In this document: positions 7,469 through 15,266 of the stretch, one piece after another
How positions within the stretch are numbered: the stretch's first letter is position 1
Layout of the letters: each line of letters begins with the position of its first letter
Assembly: GCA_902780785.1 (NCBI GenBank)
Contig: CACZGS010000014.1
Span: 1-42,815 of the forward strand
DNA: 42,815 bases
Source of the DNA: Oscillospiraceae bacterium
GTDB lineage: Bacteria; Bacillota; Clostridia; Saccharofermentanales; Saccharofermentanaceae
Reading direction: 5' to 3'
Notes under the pieces: generated by a model
Database searches by the model: none
Told to the model about the DNA's origin: nothing
The model's input: only the letters and a program-made list of their open reading frames with translations
Program-made: the position numbers and the translations under genes

Positions 7469-8407
7469 TTATTTGGTAATTAACTTGGTGTCACGGTCAA
7501 AGCTTATCATGAGAAGATTATTTTCCCTGTATGCCATGCTGCCTGTTGTCCAGTCTTTTGCTTCGATCCTGCCTGTCAGATCGAGTAATTTGGGACAGTT
7601 CCTGATATCTATTTCTGTGAGCTCGTTGTCTTCGCACTCTAATACTGCAAGCTCCGTGAAAGTACTGAGATCCAATTTGCTCAGACTGTTCGAAAAACAC
7701 TTGAACTTCTCTATACTTTCGCAACCGGAAATATTCAGCTCAGACAGGGCGTTGGATGAACAGCCAAGGTTCTTAAGTTTGGGACAGCCGCTTATGCTCA
7801 TGCTGTTCAGTTTTTCATTTGAAATGCATTTAAGATCAGTCAGTTCCGGAAGATCGCTAAGGTCCAATTCCGTCAGCAGATCATTATTCTCGATAGAAAC
7901 CATTTTCAGTCCTTTATAGCTGTTAAGATCTATGCCGTTCAACTGCGATCCTGTGCATGAAAAATACTTAAGAGGAGCGTCCTCCGGGAGTATCAGTTCT
8001 TCAAGGTTTCTGCACTTGATCTTGATCTCCTGAAGATTAGCGTTACCGCTGAGATCGATACAGTTCGACGACCATGTTCCATCGATGCAGATCGCACGGA
8101 GATTAGTAAAATGTCTGAAGTCATATTTCATTTTCTTCGCATCTCTGATAGTTATAATCTCAAGGTTTGTAAATACTTCTAATCCCGTATAATCCTGCGC
8201 TCCGTCGATTACGATCTTAGTAGCGCTCTCTATTTCCGATTTGCTTAGTTTTGTATCGTGATCAGTATCCTTTCCTCTGGCAGCTTTATATAAAATTTCA
8301 TCAGGGAAGGTCTTATGATCGACGTTTACATACTCCTCCTTGTCCGTGCATGCGGACAACATCAGCAAAAGTGCCGCCAATATTATTCCTATCCCTATGC
8401 GTTTCAT
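7469..8407 (-). CDS. Leucine-rich-repeat lipoprotein with EF-hand-like loop
   Basis: The 312-residue product has a signal peptide with lipobox LLMLSAC (Cys20), so it is probably a lipoprotein on the outer face of the membrane. Residues 47-58 (DTDHDTKLSKSE) match a calcium EF-hand/dockerin-type loop with Asp at 1, 3 and 5 and Glu at 12. From about residue 65 to 290 there are degenerate leucine-rich repeats of the kind found in secreted Clostridia proteins (LTELDLSDLPELTDLKCISN, LSELNISGCESIEKFKCFSN, LSKLDLSTFTELAVLECEDN), suited to protein binding. It starts 4 nt after the stop of the Nudix regulator gene, so the two are translationally coupled. Confidence 0.88.
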   Translation of the reverse strand: MKRIGIGIILAALLLMLSACTDKEEYVNVDHKTFPDEILYKAARGKDTDHDTKLSKSEIESATKIVIDGAQDYTGLEVFTNLEIITIRDAKKMKYDFRHFTNLRAICIDGTWSSNCIDLSGNANLQEIKIKCRNLEELILPEDAPLKYFSCTGSQLNGIDLNSYKGLKMVSIENNDLLTELDLSDLPELTDLKCISNEKLNSMSISGCPKLKNLGCSSNALSELNISGCESIEKFKCFSNSLSKLDLSTFTELAVLECEDNELTEIDIRNCPKLLDLTGRIEAKDWTTGSMAYRENNLLMISFDRDTKLITK

Positions 8408-8411
8408 ATCG

Positions 8412-9173
8412 TCACCTGTCTATATATTTATAGAGCCGTGCCGGTTTCCCCTTTGATATTAGTGTCTTGTTGAGGTCGATTACTTTGCCTGTTGCGACAT
8501 AATCTCTTAAGAATGATTTGCGGAAATTCGGAAGATCCAAAGACTTGTTCTTTATTGTCTCGTGGATCCTTTTCAACTCTGAGATGGTGAATTCGTTCTT
8601 GTCTTTTAAGAGGTTAAAGGCATCATCTTCGTACTCTATCCTATTCCTTAATCTGGTGATGGCCATCTTTATGATCTCGGCGTGGTCAAACGCGAGATCA
8701 CTCTCGGTAATTACCTTATTCCCATTTGTGAAGATGATGCCGTTAACGTCATACTTGATCGTAAATAGTTTAGCCTCTTTGGCGTCATCACCGGCTTTTA
8801 TGTTAAGTTTGTGCTTCGGAACAAGTGCGGTATAAGCTACTGACAATACAGTGGTTCTGGGATCTCTTCCCGGATCGCCGAAAGTATAGAGCTGCTTGAG
8901 ATAAACATTATCAATGTTTGTCTCAGTCTTAAGTTCTCTTGCAGCAGCTTCGTCTATTGACTCTTTGCCTGCCTCAAGAAAGCCGCCCGGGATCGCCCAG
9001 CAATCCTTGTAAGGGAAACCGCCGCGCTTGATCAGAAGAATGTTGAGTTCATCGGAAGAATCCAATGTAAAGATAACGATATCCGCTGTCACAGAAGGGC
9101 GCTCGAACTTGGTAACGTCATACTGTTCCAGGAATTCCTTCTCTTCCTTTGAGATGTAGGGCTTCTTTTTCAT
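8412..9173 (-). CDS. NrtR-like Nudix/winged-helix transcriptional regulator
   Basis: The 253-residue protein combines a Nudix domain (residues about 25-165) with a C-terminal winged-helix region (about 180-250, FTISELKRIHETI...RKSFLRDYV), the architecture of NrtR regulators, which sense ADP-ribose-type metabolites. The TFGDPGRDPRTTVLSVAYTALVP segment is typical of this family. The Nudix box (GGFLEAGKESIDEAAARELKTETN) is altered: one extra residue before the first Glu, and Thr83 where REUxEE has its first Glu, which suggests weak or no hydrolase activity. The start at 9173 is set by GGAGGA four bases upstream; a longer frame from 9203 would begin inside the promoter palindrome. No NAD-synthesis genes are nearby; it heads an operon with the LRR lipoprotein. 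Confidence 0.87.
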   Translation of the reverse strand: MKKKPYISKEEKEFLEQYDVTKFERPSVTADIVIFTLDSSDELNILLIKRGGFPYKDCWAIPGGFLEAGKESIDEAAARELKTETNIDNVYLKQLYTFGDPGRDPRTTVLSVAYTALVPKHKLNIKAGDDAKEAKLFTIKYDVNGIIFTNGNKVITESDLAFDHAEIIKMAITRLRNRIEYEDDAFNLLKDKNEFTISELKRIHETIKNKSLDLPNFRKSFLRDYVATGKVIDLNKTLISKGKPARLYKYIDR

Positions 9174-9196
9174 GTCTTCCTCCGTTATGGTCATTT

Positions 9197-9217
9197 GTAC
9201 CATTTATAGTATGGTAC
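9197..9217. promoter_or_regulatory. Perfect palindrome, candidate operator of the Nudix regulator
   Basis: GTACCAT (9197-9203) and ATGGTAC (9211-9217) are perfect 7-bp arms around TTATAGT, 21 bp in total. NrtR boxes are known to be palindromes of about this length, with sequence varying between taxa. The site covers every -10 candidate of the regulator's promoter, which fits autorepression. Confidence 0.65.
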
Positions 9218-9236
9218 GAATTACTGCTTGTGTCAA
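9206..9236 (-). promoter_or_regulatory. Promoter of the Nudix regulator operon
   Basis: On the minus strand a perfect TTGACA (9236-9231) is followed after 17 bp by CATACT (9213-9208), or after 19 bp by TACTAT (9211-9206). Transcription would start near 9200, about 30 nt before the ATG at 9173. Confidence 0.65.
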
Positions 9237-9377
9237 GAGCCTGTTTTGTATTTTTTATTTGCGCCGGTGTTCTTTGTGACGCGAAAAGCATCTGTCGTAT
9301 AAACGTGCTATCTGATAATATGGATTTAGATTGCAGGCAATCGAGGGGAATAAATTAATAGGAGGCGCAAAGAACGT

Positions 9378-9842
9378 ATGAATACCAGAAAACTATTTTT
9401 GATCTTGTCGGCGGTTCTTTCAGGTATATCCACTTTGATCCCGTTCTATTTCGTAAGCTGTGACGGAATCTCAAACGGTGTCGAAGTGTCGGGCGAGAGT
9501 GCTATATCACTTATCAAGACTTTCAGCGGCATTGCGATCCTCATTACGGCGGCCGCGATCATTGTCTCCGTCTTATTCATAAAGCAGAAGCCTGGTTACA
9601 TTATAGCGTCGCTTTTAAACGTAGCGTGCTCAGTCTGGGGATTGCTCTTTATGCTGAACACTCCCGTTGATATGAACACTCCGCTGGAAACACTGCAGAA
9701 ACTTGACCCGTCTTTTTCATCAATGGAGGCTTTAGGAATAACTGAGGCTTCAACCGGTCCGGGTATGTACTTTGTAATAGCGGCGATGATATGTGTGCTC
9801 GTAACAATGCTTTTGCTGTTTGTATACAAGGAAGAAGAATAA
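9378..9842 (+). CDS. Membrane protein of unknown function
   Basis: The 154-residue product has four predicted membrane segments (about residues 5-24, 46-67, 75-94 and 129-150), with a polar loop between the third and fourth containing NTPVDMNTPLETLQKLDP. No family is recognised. AGGAGG at 9360-9365 lies a rather long 12 nt before the ATG. It begins a plus-strand run of five genes that ends at 12624. Confidence 0.75.
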   Translation: MNTRKLFLILSAVLSGISTLIPFYFVSCDGISNGVEVSGESAISLIKTFSGIAILITAAAIIVSVLFIKQKPGYIIASLLNVACSVWGLLFMLNTPVDMNTPLETLQKLDPSFSSMEALGITEASTGPGMYFVIAAMICVLVTMLLLFVYKEEE

Positions 9843-9868
9843 AAAGGGATTAATCAGATATCAGAAAA

Positions 9869-10540
9869 ATGAACGACAATAAATCAGCATACAATTCCGG
9901 TATATACGATAAGAACATCGTCTCAACGCTGCCGTATTACCTTGAATACCATAACCAGATAATAGATCTTGTAAAAGCCATAGGAATTAAGGATATCGAA
10001 TGGCTTGATACAGGATGCGGAACGGGCACTCTTGCATGCAGGGTCTTCGAGAGCAGGGATGATGTCAGATTCACTTTATGCGACCCGTCTGAACAGATGC
10101 TTGAGATTGCCAAAAACAAGCTTGCCGGACGTGATATCAGGACGTTTACCGTTCCGTCGCAGATGATGACTTTTGATTCAGAGTTTGATGTTGTTACTGC
10201 TGTTCAGAGCCATCACTATCTTAAGCCTGATGAACGCAGGCAAGCTGTAGCAAATTGTTTTCGCGCGCTGAAGGACAAAGGCGTATTCGTTACTTTCGAA
10301 AATATCAGGATGACGACGGAAACAAGTGATAAAGTCGCGCTGAAGAGATGGGAGAATTTCCTGTCGGATAATCTTAAGGATCCTGACATCGTAAAGATGC
10401 ATATAAACAGAAGAGGTGTCGAGGTATTCCCGATCACGATTGAAGAGCATATAAAATTGCTGCGCGAAGCAGGTTTCAAGTCAGTTGACGTATTGTGGAC
10501 TTCCTATCTGCAGGCAGGCTTTTGGGCAATGAAAGAGTAA
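9869..10540 (+). CDS. Class I SAM-dependent methyltransferase
   Basis: The 223-residue protein has motif I IEWLDTGCGTGTLACRVFE, the acidic strand-2 end FTLCDPSEQMLEIAKNKL, DVVTAVQSHHYL at motif II/III and ALKDKGVFVTFENIR after it. The pattern resembles UbiE/CmoA-like methyltransferases acting on small molecules or tRNA-related substrates, but nothing visible fixes the substrate. The ribosome binding site is weak; it starts 26 nt after the membrane gene. Confidence 0.87.
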   Translation: MNDNKSAYNSGIYDKNIVSTLPYYLEYHNQIIDLVKAIGIKDIEWLDTGCGTGTLACRVFESRDDVRFTLCDPSEQMLEIAKNKLAGRDIRTFTVPSQMMTFDSEFDVVTAVQSHHYLKPDERRQAVANCFRALKDKGVFVTFENIRMTTETSDKVALKRWENFLSDNLKDPDIVKMHINRRGVEVFPITIEEHIKLLREAGFKSVDVLWTSYLQAGFWAMKE

Positions 10541-10569
10541 TAAAAATATAAACAGAGAGGAGAAACGGA

Positions 10570-10923
10570 ATGGGATTGTTTGACGCATTTAAGAAGAAAA
10601 AGGCTGTAAGCTTTGAGGAGATCGATTCGGTTGCCAAGGCTCAGGAAGAGTGCAGAAAAGGTAATCTTGAGAGGATGTATATCATGTCGCCGGTATTCGG
10701 AGGCACTGATGATCCCCGCAACATCTTATATGTGCCGGTTGGCATAAACAGGATCAAGGAAGGATATGACGACATCCTTGTTGATCTTGTTAAGCAGGGT
10801 AAGGCTAAATCATTTAACTGCAAGCCTGAATATAAAGGCAGGAGTGTAGTGCCGAGCAAGATCACTATTGTTTCCGGTAAGGACGGTGTGGAGGTCTTCA
10901 ATCAGACGATCGAAGTTTGGTAA
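10570..10923 (+). CDS. Conserved-looking hypothetical cytoplasmic protein
   Basis: The 117-residue product begins MGLFDAFKKKK and then alternates short helices and strands (ILYVPVGINRIKEGYDDILVDLVKQGKA, KITIVSGKDGVEVFNQTIEVW), with no signal peptide or membrane segment. A good GAGGAG site lies 8 nt upstream. It ends 16 nt before the DUF4261 gene, and both proteins are acidic and lack catalytic motifs, so they may work together. Family not recognised. Confidence 0.72.
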   Translation: MGLFDAFKKKKAVSFEEIDSVAKAQEECRKGNLERMYIMSPVFGGTDDPRNILYVPVGINRIKEGYDDILVDLVKQGKAKSFNCKPEYKGRSVVPSKITIVSGKDGVEVFNQTIEVW

Positions 10924-10939
10924 TTGGAGGATTATTTTC

Positions 10940-11839
10940 ATGGCTGATAACGATAATAACGAACAGAAAGTATTTAACCAGGATCTTGAACAGAAACCCG
11001 TTCCTGCAGGTGCGGTCTTCATTATCCATCTGCTTATGGAAGAACCCTGTGAGATGCCTGACAAGGACTTTATGGTAAGCGTCTTGAACAAGCATCTGGG
11101 CGATGTTGACTGCTTCTCCTGTGACGATACGAGTGCAGGCTTCATGGCAAAGAGATACAACGTTCATTACGAGGAAGAGAATAAGAATATGCCTCCCATG
11201 CTGATGCTTACAAAGGCATGCGAGATCGAGAAGCCCGTAATGAATGAGATGGATATATCCCAGACATGGAACTGCCCTGAAGCTGAAGAGATCCTCGCTT
11301 CGTGCAAGTATCAGGTATTCGCGAATGATATGATGGCTGCAGGCCTCCATTATCTTGAGCGCGCCGAGATGCTCACAGATTATGTTGATGCTCTTTTGGA
11401 GATCTATCCGACATGCAAGGCTGTTGTTTTCGAGACCTCGAAAAAGATGTACACCAGAGACGAGCTGGTCAACTGCAATGTCGCAAAGGAAGACAAATTC
11501 ATTTACTATGCGGTAAATGTCAGATTCTTTAATATCCAGGGCACTGATGACATGATCGTCGATACGGTCGGAATGGGCACATTGTTCATGCCTGATCTGC
11601 AGTATCATTTCCACGGAATGGATCCCAACTGGGTTGTAAATCACGCATATAACGTTCTGTCTTACATGTTCGCACGTGAGAATCCGATAAAGAGCGGTGA
11701 TCATATTGATGGTGTAAAAGACGGCAGGATGTGCAGGGATGTCCAGTGGAACGTCAGATACGAGGGTGCCCTGATCCAGCCTTTGCGTGAAGTCATTGAT
11801 TTCAACATGAATGAGTTCGCGTCAGGAACCAGACAATAA
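10940..11839 (+). CDS. DUF4261 domain protein
   Basis: The 299-residue cytoplasmic protein matches the DUF4261 pattern as I remember it, with YQVFANDMMAAGLHYLERAEML in the middle and a C-terminal region containing DTVGMGTLFMPDLQYHFHGMDP. Domains of this family occur alone or with SseB-like and other enhancer domains; the molecular function is unknown. The start at 10940 is fixed by TTGGAGG at 10924-10930; an upstream in-frame start at 10868 lies inside the previous gene. Adjacent genes are the small hypothetical protein (16 nt upstream) and a GNAT gene (17 nt downstream). Confidence 0.78.
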   Translation: MADNDNNEQKVFNQDLEQKPVPAGAVFIIHLLMEEPCEMPDKDFMVSVLNKHLGDVDCFSCDDTSAGFMAKRYNVHYEEENKNMPPMLMLTKACEIEKPVMNEMDISQTWNCPEAEEILASCKYQVFANDMMAAGLHYLERAEMLTDYVDALLEIYPTCKAVVFETSKKMYTRDELVNCNVAKEDKFIYYAVNVRFFNIQGTDDMIVDTVGMGTLFMPDLQYHFHGMDPNWVVNHAYNVLSYMFARENPIKSGDHIDGVKDGRMCRDVQWNVRYEGALIQPLREVIDFNMNEFASGTRQ

Positions 11840-11856
11840 CATATCAGGATTAAAAA

Positions 11857-12624
11857 ATGACGAATAAAGATGTTCTTAAGACAGCTTTGGAACAGTCGGC
11901 AGAAGACATCGGATGCACGGCTGAAGATCTGCTTTCAAATGAGAATAAGATCGTACCCTTAAAGCTTGGAACAAACGCTAAGAAATACTATAAACTTCCC
12001 ATCGGCTGCAACTTTATCTCATATGGAAATAATGTTGTTGCAGCCTGTACGGAAGAGACCTTTGAGATAGTGAAGGAATATATCTCGAAGTTTGAGTTCT
12101 ACCACTGTTTTGAGACACCTAACATAAGGTGGCTTAACGAACGGATAGAACCGTTGGGCCTTACGGTGTGCTTCATGGCCGAATACTATCTGCCTGACCT
12201 CAACATGCTGACTGAACGCCCTTGCGAATATGAGCTCCGCATTTTGGAGAAGGGCCAGTTCGACGACTTATATTGTGACGAATGGCCTAATGCACTTTGT
12301 GCTGACAGGAAGCACCTGGATGTGCTTGCAGTCGGCGCGTATGATGGCGGAAAGCTGATAGGTCTTGCAGGATGCTCTGCTGATGCTGAGGAGATGTGGC
12401 AGATAGGCGTGGACGTATTGCCTCAATACAGGCGCAAAGGAATTGCATCAGCGCTGACTTCCAAGCTTGCTCTGGAGATTGTAAAGCGCGGAAAGGTGCC
12501 GTTCTACTGCACAGCATGGTCTAACGTAAGATCGGTAAGGAACGCAGTTAAGAGCGGTCTTATACCTGCCTGGGCCGAGATGACGGTAAAACCGTTGTCA
12601 ATAGTGGAAAAAATGAATTCATGA
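11857..12624 (+). CDS. GNAT acetyltransferase, two-part
   Basis: The 255-residue protein has a poorly conserved N-terminal half and a C-terminal GNAT core: AVGAYDGGKLIGLAGCSADAEEMWQIGVDVLPQYRRKGIASALTSKLA, where QYRRKGIAS is the acetyl-CoA loop, then WSNVRSVRNAVKSGLIPAWAEM. It is the same size class as the GNAT at 5694-6455. The substrate is unknown. It is the last gene of the run starting at 9378. Confidence 0.83.
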   Translation: MTNKDVLKTALEQSAEDIGCTAEDLLSNENKIVPLKLGTNAKKYYKLPIGCNFISYGNNVVAACTEETFEIVKEYISKFEFYHCFETPNIRWLNERIEPLGLTVCFMAEYYLPDLNMLTERPCEYELRILEKGQFDDLYCDEWPNALCADRKHLDVLAVGAYDGGKLIGLAGCSADAEEMWQIGVDVLPQYRRKGIASALTSKLALEIVKRGKVPFYCTAWSNVRSVRNAVKSGLIPAWAEMTVKPLSIVEKMNS

Positions 12625-12668
12625 TACCGGCTGTTGCCATATATTTGACCTGAATCGGCCCTTATAAA

Positions 12669-12677
12669 TGATATAAT
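12669..12677 (+). promoter_or_regulatory. Extended -10 promoter of the first licD gene
   Basis: TGATATAAT is a perfect extended -10 element. TTGACC at 12645-12650 lies 21 bp upstream of the hexamer, too far for an ideal -35, so the extended -10 probably carries most of the activity. Confidence 0.6.
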
Positions 12678-12682
12678 GTCTT

Positions 12683-12709
12683 CGGCTGCGGAAAGAATGT
12701 CAGCAGCCG
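12683..12709 (+). promoter_or_regulatory. Leader hairpin abutting the licD ribosome binding site
   Basis: CGGCTGC (12683-12689) pairs perfectly with GCAGCCG (12703-12709) over a 13-nt loop. The 3' arm ends on the first G of the GGAGGG ribosome binding site (12709-12714), so folding could affect translation start. Confidence 0.45.
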
Positions 12710-12719
12710 GAGGGAAGTC

Positions 12720-13523
12720 ATGTCTTTGAGAGAATTGACCACAGAGGAACTTAAGAGAACCGAGCTCGATATTTTAAGGGCCATAAGGGACTTTTGCGAT
12801 GCAAAGGGTCTCAAGTATTTCCTTTGCGGAGGATCTTTGCTCGGAGCCGTAAGGCACAAGGGCTTTATCCCGTGGGATGATGACATCGATATCGGCTTGC
12901 TTAGGGATGATTATGAGACTTTTCTTAAGGAGTTCCCTTCTGACGGCAGATACAGGCTCATAACATATAAGAATAACAAAGAATATAGAAATCCTTATGC
13001 GAAGGTCGTGGATACGGCTACCGTTCTGAAAGAACAGCTCATAAGAAATACTGAAGGCATGGGAGTATTTGTGGATGTCTTTCCCTTCGAGGCATTGGGA
13101 GATACGATGGAGTGCGCGAAAAAAATCCTCCGCAAGGTCCATCATAACGACCACTTCGGCAATTACTGCCAGTTCTTCTTTTATTCTCCGAAGAGTCCTA
13201 AGAAGATTGCCAAGAACATCAAGATGGTCTACTCCAAAATGACGAGAAAGATGTATTTCGATGGGATCGGACGTCTGTGCGGCAAGTATTCATTTGAGGA
13301 TTCCAAGCTTGCAGGATGCGTCATGGGTCAGTACAGGGAGCGTGAGATCCTTCCCAAAGAGGCTTTTGCAGATGTTATTGATATTGAATTTGAAGGTGAT
13401 ACGTTCAGCGCTCCGGTAGGCTGGGAAGCTTACCTCAAGAGCCTTTATCACGACTACATGCAGCTTCCGCCTGAGGAGAAGAGGGTGACTCACCACTCGT
13501 TCAAGGCGTATTGGAAAGAATAG
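12720..13523 (+). CDS. LicD family phosphotransferase (first copy)
   Basis: The 267-residue protein shows the LicD/fukutin-related nucleotidyltransferase core: KYFLCGGSLLGAVRHKGFIPWDDDIDIGLLRDDYETFL (residues about 31-70), in which GGSLLGAxRHxGxIPWDDDID holds the metal-binding acidic residues, and a C-terminal YMQLPPEEKR motif. LicD enzymes attach phosphocholine or other phospho-alcohols to cell-surface glycans. No licA, licB or licC genes for choline uptake and activation are in the window, so the donor is unknown. It has its own promoter and terminator and so may be transcribed apart from capE. Confidence 0.92.
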   Translation: MSLRELTTEELKRTELDILRAIRDFCDAKGLKYFLCGGSLLGAVRHKGFIPWDDDIDIGLLRDDYETFLKEFPSDGRYRLITYKNNKEYRNPYAKVVDTATVLKEQLIRNTEGMGVFVDVFPFEALGDTMECAKKILRKVHHNDHFGNYCQFFFYSPKSPKKIAKNIKMVYSKMTRKMYFDGIGRLCGKYSFEDSKLAGCVMGQYREREILPKEAFADVIDIEFEGDTFSAPVGWEAYLKSLYHDYMQLPPEEKRVTHHSFKAYWKE

Positions 13524-13526
13524 TAG

Positions 13527-13555
13527 AACGGGCGTTTTTGTAAAATGCCCGTTTT
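13527..13555 (+). terminator. Terminator after the first licD gene
   Basis: AACGGGC (13527-13533) pairs with GCCCGTT (13547-13553); the inner TTTT/AAAA pairs lengthen the stem, and TTTT follows. It lies directly after the licD stop. Confidence 0.75.
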
Positions 13556-13565
13556 GTTATATAAT
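13538..13565 (+). promoter_or_regulatory. Possible promoter of the capE operon
   Basis: TTGTAA (13538-13543) and a perfect TATAAT (13560-13565) are 16 bp apart and overlap the licD terminator hairpin. The capE start is at 13603. Confidence 0.5.
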
Positions 13566-13602
13566 ATTATTTTAAAAATTATAAAGTAAAGGAAGATAAG
13601 CT

Positions 13603-14649
13603 GTGTCTGAATTTAACGGTGCAACATTGATGATCACGGGTGGAACGGGTTCCTTCGGTTCCACGGTTTTAAAGCATTTCCTGGAGACTGATATCGGTCA
13701 GATCCGTATCTTCTCAAGAGACGAGAAGAAGCAGGATGACATGAGGCATGAACTGCAGGCTAAGCATCCTGACTATGCAGGAAAGGTAAAGTTCTATATC
13801 GGCGACGTAAGAGACCCGAGATCCGTTGCGGATGCAATGCCCGGTGTCGATTACATTTTCCACGCTGCAGCATTGAAGCAGGTCCCTTCCTGCGAATTCT
13901 TCCCCATGCAGGCCGTAAAGACAAACGTAGAGGGTACAGACAACGTCCTTCACGCTGCGATCGATGCAGGCGTTAAGAGGATCGTCTGCCTTTCAACAGA
14001 TAAGGCTGCTTACCCGATCAATGCAATGGGTATCTCAAAGGCCATGATGGAGCACGTTATCTATGCCAATGCCCGTGTTGCTGCTGAGCGCGGCGGTACG
14101 GTCATCTGCTGCACACGTTACGGCAACGTTATGTGCTCAAGAGGTTCCGTAATCCCTCTCTTCATCGACCAGATCAAGAGCGGCAATCCTATCACGATCA
14201 CAAATCCCGAGATGACACGTTTCCTCATGAACCTTGATGAGGCTGTAGATCTCGTAAGATTCGCATTCAATAACGCTAACCCCGGAGATCTCTTCATCCA
14301 GAAGGCTGATGCCTCCACGATCGGTGATCTCGCAAAGGGCGTTCAGCAGCTCTTCGGCGATACAGGCACGAATGTCATCGGTACACGTCACGGCGAGAAG
14401 CTCTATGAGACTCTCATGACACGTGAAGAGAGACTCAGATCCGAAGACATGGGCAAGTACTTCCGTGTTGCTGCCGACAACAGAGACCTTAACTACGACA
14501 AGTTCTTTGTACAGGGCAAGGTCGAGACACAGGCAGAAGAGAGCTACACATCCCACAACACGATAAGACTTGATGTCGATGGTGTAGTAAAGAAGATCTT
14601 AACAACAGATTATGTTCAAGAGGAACTGAACGGAATCAGCCACGTTTGA
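13603..14649 (+). CDS. capE: UDP-GlcNAc 4,6-dehydratase / 5-epimerase (CapE type)
   Basis: CapE removes water from UDP-GlcNAc and inverts C5, the first step to UDP-N-acetyl-L-fucosamine. The 348-residue protein opens with the NAD(P)-binding TGGTGSFGSTVLKHFL and has FHAAALKQVPSCEFFP, STDKAAYPINAMGISK and RYGNVMCSRGSVIPLF. In the usual SDR Tyr-x-x-x-Lys position there is Met-x-x-x-Lys (MGISK), a substitution known in CapE/PglF-type dehydratases. Start is GTG at 13603 with GGAAG seven bases upstream. Identity is supported by capG- and capF-like genes just downstream. Codon use is as biased as in ppdK, suggesting strong expression. Confidence 0.94.
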   Translation: MSEFNGATLMITGGTGSFGSTVLKHFLETDIGQIRIFSRDEKKQDDMRHELQAKHPDYAGKVKFYIGDVRDPRSVADAMPGVDYIFHAAALKQVPSCEFFPMQAVKTNVEGTDNVLHAAIDAGVKRIVCLSTDKAAYPINAMGISKAMMEHVIYANARVAAERGGTVICCTRYGNVMCSRGSVIPLFIDQIKSGNPITITNPEMTRFLMNLDEAVDLVRFAFNNANPGDLFIQKADASTIGDLAKGVQQLFGDTGTNVIGTRHGEKLYETLMTREERLRSEDMGKYFRVAADNRDLNYDKFFVQGKVETQAEESYTSHNTIRLDVDGVVKKILTTDYVQEELNGISHV

Positions 14650-14664
14650 TCGCAGGGGAAGTGT

Positions 14665-15237
14665 ATGAGAGATAAGCTTCTGTTAGTCGGTGCCGGCGGT
14701 TTTGGACGAGTCGTATTGGAACATGCAATTCAGGAATACGATTGCGCCTTCATCGATGACGGACCGGAGATCGGAACTCTCGTAAACGGCGTTCCCGTTA
14801 TCGGCAGGACAACAGAACTTGAGAAGTTCATTTCAGAATATAAGCTTTTGCTTGTTGCTATCGGCAACAACAAACTCCGCGAGAAGATCTATAAGGATGC
14901 AGAGAGCATAGGATATGATTTCCCGAACCTGATCGATCCTTCAGCATACATAAGTCCTTTTGCGGAGATTGGAAAAGGATGCGTGATCTTAAATAATGCG
15001 GTTGTCCAGAACAATGCGAAGATAGGCAACGGCTGCATATTGAATTCAGGCGTTGAAGCGCATCACGATTCCGTAATTGAAGATTTCTGCCTTATCTATG
15101 CCAATTCAGTGGTAAGGGCATTAACGCATGTAGGCAAGCGCGTAAGGATAGGTTCCACGGTATCAATATCGACAGGCGCTATGGTTGAAGATGACGCAGA
15201 CATAGAAGACGGTTCGGCGGTAAAGAAAGATAGATAA
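14665..15237 (+). CDS. NeuD/PglD-like sugar O- or N-acyltransferase
   Basis: The 190-residue protein has an N-terminal nucleotide-type fold (KLLLVGAGGFGRVVLEHAI) and a C-terminal left-handed beta-helix of hexapeptide repeats (ISPFAEIGKGCVILNNAVVQNNAKIGNGCILNSGVEAHHDSVIEDFCLI), with the catalytic-type HHD at about residue 133. This is the NeuD/PglD/VioB family, which acetylates amino sugars or sialic acids using acetyl-CoA. It sits between capE and capG, so its substrate is probably a sugar of this polysaccharide. No sialic-acid genes are present. Confidence 0.88.
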   Translation: MRDKLLLVGAGGFGRVVLEHAIQEYDCAFIDDGPEIGTLVNGVPVIGRTTELEKFISEYKLLLVAIGNNKLREKIYKDAESIGYDFPNLIDPSAYISPFAEIGKGCVILNNAVVQNNAKIGNGCILNSGVEAHHDSVIEDFCLIYANSVVRALTHVGKRVRIGSTVSISTGAMVEDDADIEDGSAVKKDR

Positions 15238-15266
15238 AGATCTATATAACGGATTGGAGAAGTTTT

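Noticed and set aside
7461..7919. Plus-strand frame of 152 codons opposite the LRR lipoprotein
   Set aside because: It is a shadow of the leucine-rich repeats, rich in Ser and Leu, without a start signal.
14665..15237. Sialic-acid O-acetyltransferase (NeuD) as a literal function
   Set aside because: No sialic-acid synthesis genes are present; the neighbours make UDP-FucNAc.
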